64,000 nucleotides of DNA from Micromonospora parathelypteridis. Lineage in GTDB: Bacteria > Actinomycetota > Actinomycetes > Mycobacteriales > Micromonosporaceae. The stretch is taken from contig NZ_JACHDP010000001.1 in NCBI RefSeq assembly GCF_014201145.1, positions 3,658,001 to 3,722,000 on the forward strand. The letters run 5' to 3'. Below, in pieces: positions 62,094 to 64,000 of the stretch. Numbering within the stretch: the stretch's first letter is position 1; each line of letters begins with the position of its first letter. A program made the position numbers and the translations under genes. Under the pieces are notes generated by a model, which was not told the DNA's origin, did no database searches, and was given only the letters and a program-made list of their open reading frames with translations.

Positions 62094-63491
62094 TCAGGGC
62101 CGGAGGTTGACGATCCAGCCGTACAGGCCGCAGACCCAGAAGGCGAGCGGGACCAGCGAGATGATGAGCAGGATCTCGGCGATGTCGAGCAACCGGCCCC
62201 AGACCGGAGAGATGCGCTTGTCGGCGACGGACAGGCCGTAGATCAGGCTGATGACCGCGGCCAGCACCAGCCCGCCGAGGATCAGACCGAGCCGGACCTG
62301 CAGCGACCCCCCGGCGAAGGTGCTCGCGGCGGCCAGGCCCAGCCCGACGGTGCCCGTCAGCAGCACGGGGGTGCGCTGGGCGCGGCCCAGCAGCGGTCGT
62401 GCCCGGAGCAGCGACAGCAGGGCCAGCACCAGGCACAGCAGCACCGCCGCCAGGCGCCCGTCCAGGGCCAGCACGAGCTGCGCGCCGAGCACCAGCAGCG
62501 AGACGGTCCACAGCAGGCCGGTCATGAACTGGTCGGCGCGTTCGCTGCGCTGGAGCACCTGCCGGCCGTCGACCGACTCGCTGTCGGTCTTCAGGTCCTC
62601 CGGACCGGTCGGGATCGACGGCACCGGCAGTCTCGCCAACCGGTAGGCCGCCATCGGCAGCGCCGGCACCATGCCGAACGCGACCGCCGCCACCACCGCG
62701 GCGGAGGCCGGCGCGTCGAGGCCGAAGAGCAGGCAGAGCAGCGCGCCGAACCCGGTCGCGGCCCCCACCCCGATCGCGGCGAAGAAGAGGGGGTACCGGT
62801 CGCCGACCGCCAGCACGGCCACCGCCCCGGCGACCACGGCGGCGGTCGCCGCGAGCAGGACGTGCGGGCTGGCCAGTTCGGTCAGCGGCCGGTCGCCAGC
62901 GAGGAGCAACAGGCCGCCGGTGGCGGCATACCCCAGGCCGACCAGGGCCAGCACCGCGCCGGTACGGCTGTCGCCGGCCGCCCGGGACAGCACCGCCGCG
63001 CCCACCAGCAGCGTCACCGCGACCAGCAGCGCCGCCAGCGCGCCGGGCAGGTGCGGCGGCCCGGCGAAGAGCGCGGCCAGCGCGCCGGCGCCGAGCGCCG
63101 CCGCCGCGAAGACCACCGCGAAGGACCGGGTCGCGCCGACCTGCCAGGCACCGGGGCGTTGGTTCGTCGCGGTGGCGACGGCATCCACCACGTCGTCGAA
63201 GACGATTTCCGGCGCTGCCGCCGACCGGGGGTTGAAGTAGAGCACCTCCCCGTCACGGACGCTGAGCTGCGCGGCGGTGCGCCCGCCGTCCAGGGGCGCG
63301 CCGCCCAACCGGGACAGAGCCCAGCCGCCGTGCCGCGCGCCCTCGTCGGCCATGTCCTCGCCGGCGTAGCGCAGCAGGGTGGGGAGCAGGTCGGCCATCG
63401 GGATGTCCGATGGCAGCGCCAGGTCCATTCGGGTACGTGGAGCCACGATGGTGATTCGGCTCAATCCGCCGGTCGCCGTCTTCGTCGCCAC
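62094..63491 (-). CDS. eccD: type VII secretion integral membrane protein EccD
   Basis: This 465-aa protein starts at GTG 63491 after GGAGGCCACT. The N-terminal about 100 residues form the ubiquitin-like YukD domain ([54 protein letters not shown]). About 11 membrane helices follow ([40 protein letters not shown] and others). EccD forms the membrane vestibule of the ESX translocon. It is convergent with eccE and divergent from eccC. Confidence 0.93.
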   Translation of the reverse strand: MATKTATGGLSRITIVAPRTRMDLALPSDIPMADLLPTLLRYAGEDMADEGARHGGWALSRLGGAPLDGGRTAAQLSVRDGEVLYFNPRSAAAPEIVFDDVVDAVATATNQRPGAWQVGATRSFAVVFAAAALGAGALAALFAGPPHLPGALAALLVAVTLLVGAAVLSRAAGDSRTGAVLALVGLGYAATGGLLLLAGDRPLTELASPHVLLAATAAVVAGAVAVLAVGDRYPLFFAAIGVGAATGFGALLCLLFGLDAPASAAVVAAVAFGMVPALPMAAYRLARLPVPSIPTGPEDLKTDSESVDGRQVLQRSERADQFMTGLLWTVSLLVLGAQLVLALDGRLAAVLLCLVLALLSLLRARPLLGRAQRTPVLLTGTVGLGLAAASTFAGGSLQVRLGLILGGLVLAAVISLIYGLSVADKRISPVWGRLLDIAEILLIISLVPLAFWVCGLYGWIVNLRP

Positions 63492-63657
63492 AGTGGCCTC
63501 CAGGTGTGCGTCTGTGATCGGCTGGCCGCGATGCCACGCTCCGGGTCCACCGCGCCCACGGCAGATTACCTACGATGACGGGCACGTACGATGCCCACCC
63601 GCGGGCTACGGTCCGCGGAGGCACGTCATCAAGGCCGCTTCTGGGGAGGAGACAGCC

Positions 63658-64000
63658 GTGAGCACGGTGGTGTTCCGCCGGCTTCCGCGTCAGCCGGGAC
63701 CGGCTCTACCGCGTGGTGAGGTGCTGCTGGAGTCGCCTCCTGAGCTGCCCGAGCCAACGCCCCGCGGGATGGGGCAGCTGCTCATGATCCTGCCGATGTT
63801 CTGCGGGGTCGGTGCGATGGCATTCCTCTACGCCGGCAAGGGCGGCGGGATGATGACGTACGTCGCGGGTGGTCTCTTCGGCGTCTCGATGCTCGGGATG
63901 GCGATCGGGTCACTGGCCAACAGCGGTGGCAAGGACAAGGCCGAGCTGAACGCCGAACGGCGCGACTACATGCGCTACCTGGCTCAGATGCGTAAGCGCA
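63658..64000 (+). CDS. eccC: type VII secretion ATPase EccC, 3' end beyond window
   Basis: Only the first 114 residues are in the window, from GTG 63658 after GGGGAGGAGACAGCC. The start [20 protein letters not shown], two membrane helices ([20 protein letters not shown] and [20 protein letters not shown]) and the following [13 protein letters not shown] match the EccCa N-terminus. The FtsK/SpoIIIE ATPase domains would follow past the edge. EccC recognises WXG100 substrates and powers export. Confidence 0.9.
   Translation, partial: MSTVVFRRLPRQPGPALPRGEVLLESPPELPEPTPRGMGQLLMILPMFCGVGAMAFLYAGKGGGMMTYVAGGLFGVSMLGMAIGSLANSGGKDKAELNAERRDYMRYLAQMRKR

Noticed and set aside
62052..63578. 508-aa plus-strand open frame
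   Set aside because: It lies antisense to eccD, which has a YukD domain and membrane helices. The plus-strand product is His/Arg/Gln-rich noise.

Overview
The window is very GC-rich (roughly 70% or more by eye). It uses GTG starts freely, is densely packed with genes, and has an almost empty reverse-strand background. Gene content points to an actinomycete of the Micromonosporaceae, most likely Micromonospora: futalosine-pathway menaquinone genes, SepH, DUF3027, DUF2530, a 128-aa cold-shock protein, XPB helicase and a type VII secretion locus. No rRNA, tRNA, complete insertion sequence, prophage or CRISPR array was seen.

Layout. 1-6.6 kb: the 3' end of a TIGR03089-family gene, a 1661-aa secreted metallophosphoesterase with a triplicated N-terminal domain and three C-terminal sugar-binding modules, and a small secreted protein. 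6.7-20.6 kb: a housekeeping block that, from memory, resembles the Mycobacterium tuberculosis Rv0861c-Rv0889c order: XPB helicase, helicase-associated protein, HAD phosphatase, cold-shock protein, mqnD, mqnB, MFS, DUF3027, DUF2530 and an NCS2 purine permease. An HTH-GNAT fusion gene with a 31-bp inverted repeat and two DnaA-box-like sites sits between mqnD and mqnB. 20.6-25.7 kb: a MarR/MFS pair, and a regulator made of an IS30-like HTH fused to a MarR-like domain, divergent from a DUF4097-hydrolase operon over a cluster of TTGCAAT half-sites. 25.7-36.4 kb: sepH, serC, a class-2 citrate synthase, pdxH with an MFS gene, sugar epimerase, nitroreductase, acyl-CoA dehydrogenase, DUF4230, PspC, and two repeat-rich intergenic stretches.

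36.9-44.1 kb: sdaA, then a tight operon for an exported cell-wall glycopolymer: Wzm-like permease, Wzt-like ATPase, a DUF5941/CDP-alcohol phosphotransferase, and a GT2/CDP-glycerol glycerophosphotransferase fusion. 44.2-50.4 kb: a stand-alone MsiK/UgpC-type sugar ABC ATPase, a membrane protein, a hotdog thioesterase-like protein, and a coupled beta-phosphoglucomutase/GH65 disaccharide phosphorylase pair. 50.4-57.2 kb: small hydrolase, AI-2E and FUSC membrane proteins, a secreted C39 peptidase and small conserved genes. 57.3-64 kb: a type VII (ESX-like) secretion locus with two WXG100/PPE-like substrates, EccB, EccE, EccD and the start of EccC, with core genes on alternating strands.

Most genes are ordinary chromosomal genes. 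The least explained items are the HTH-GNAT insert with its inverted repeat, the triplicated domain of the metallophosphoesterase, the IS30-HTH/MarR regulon, the WXG substrate pair, and the extragenic repeats at 35.9-36.7 kb. No clearly new multi-gene system is proven by the sequence alone.
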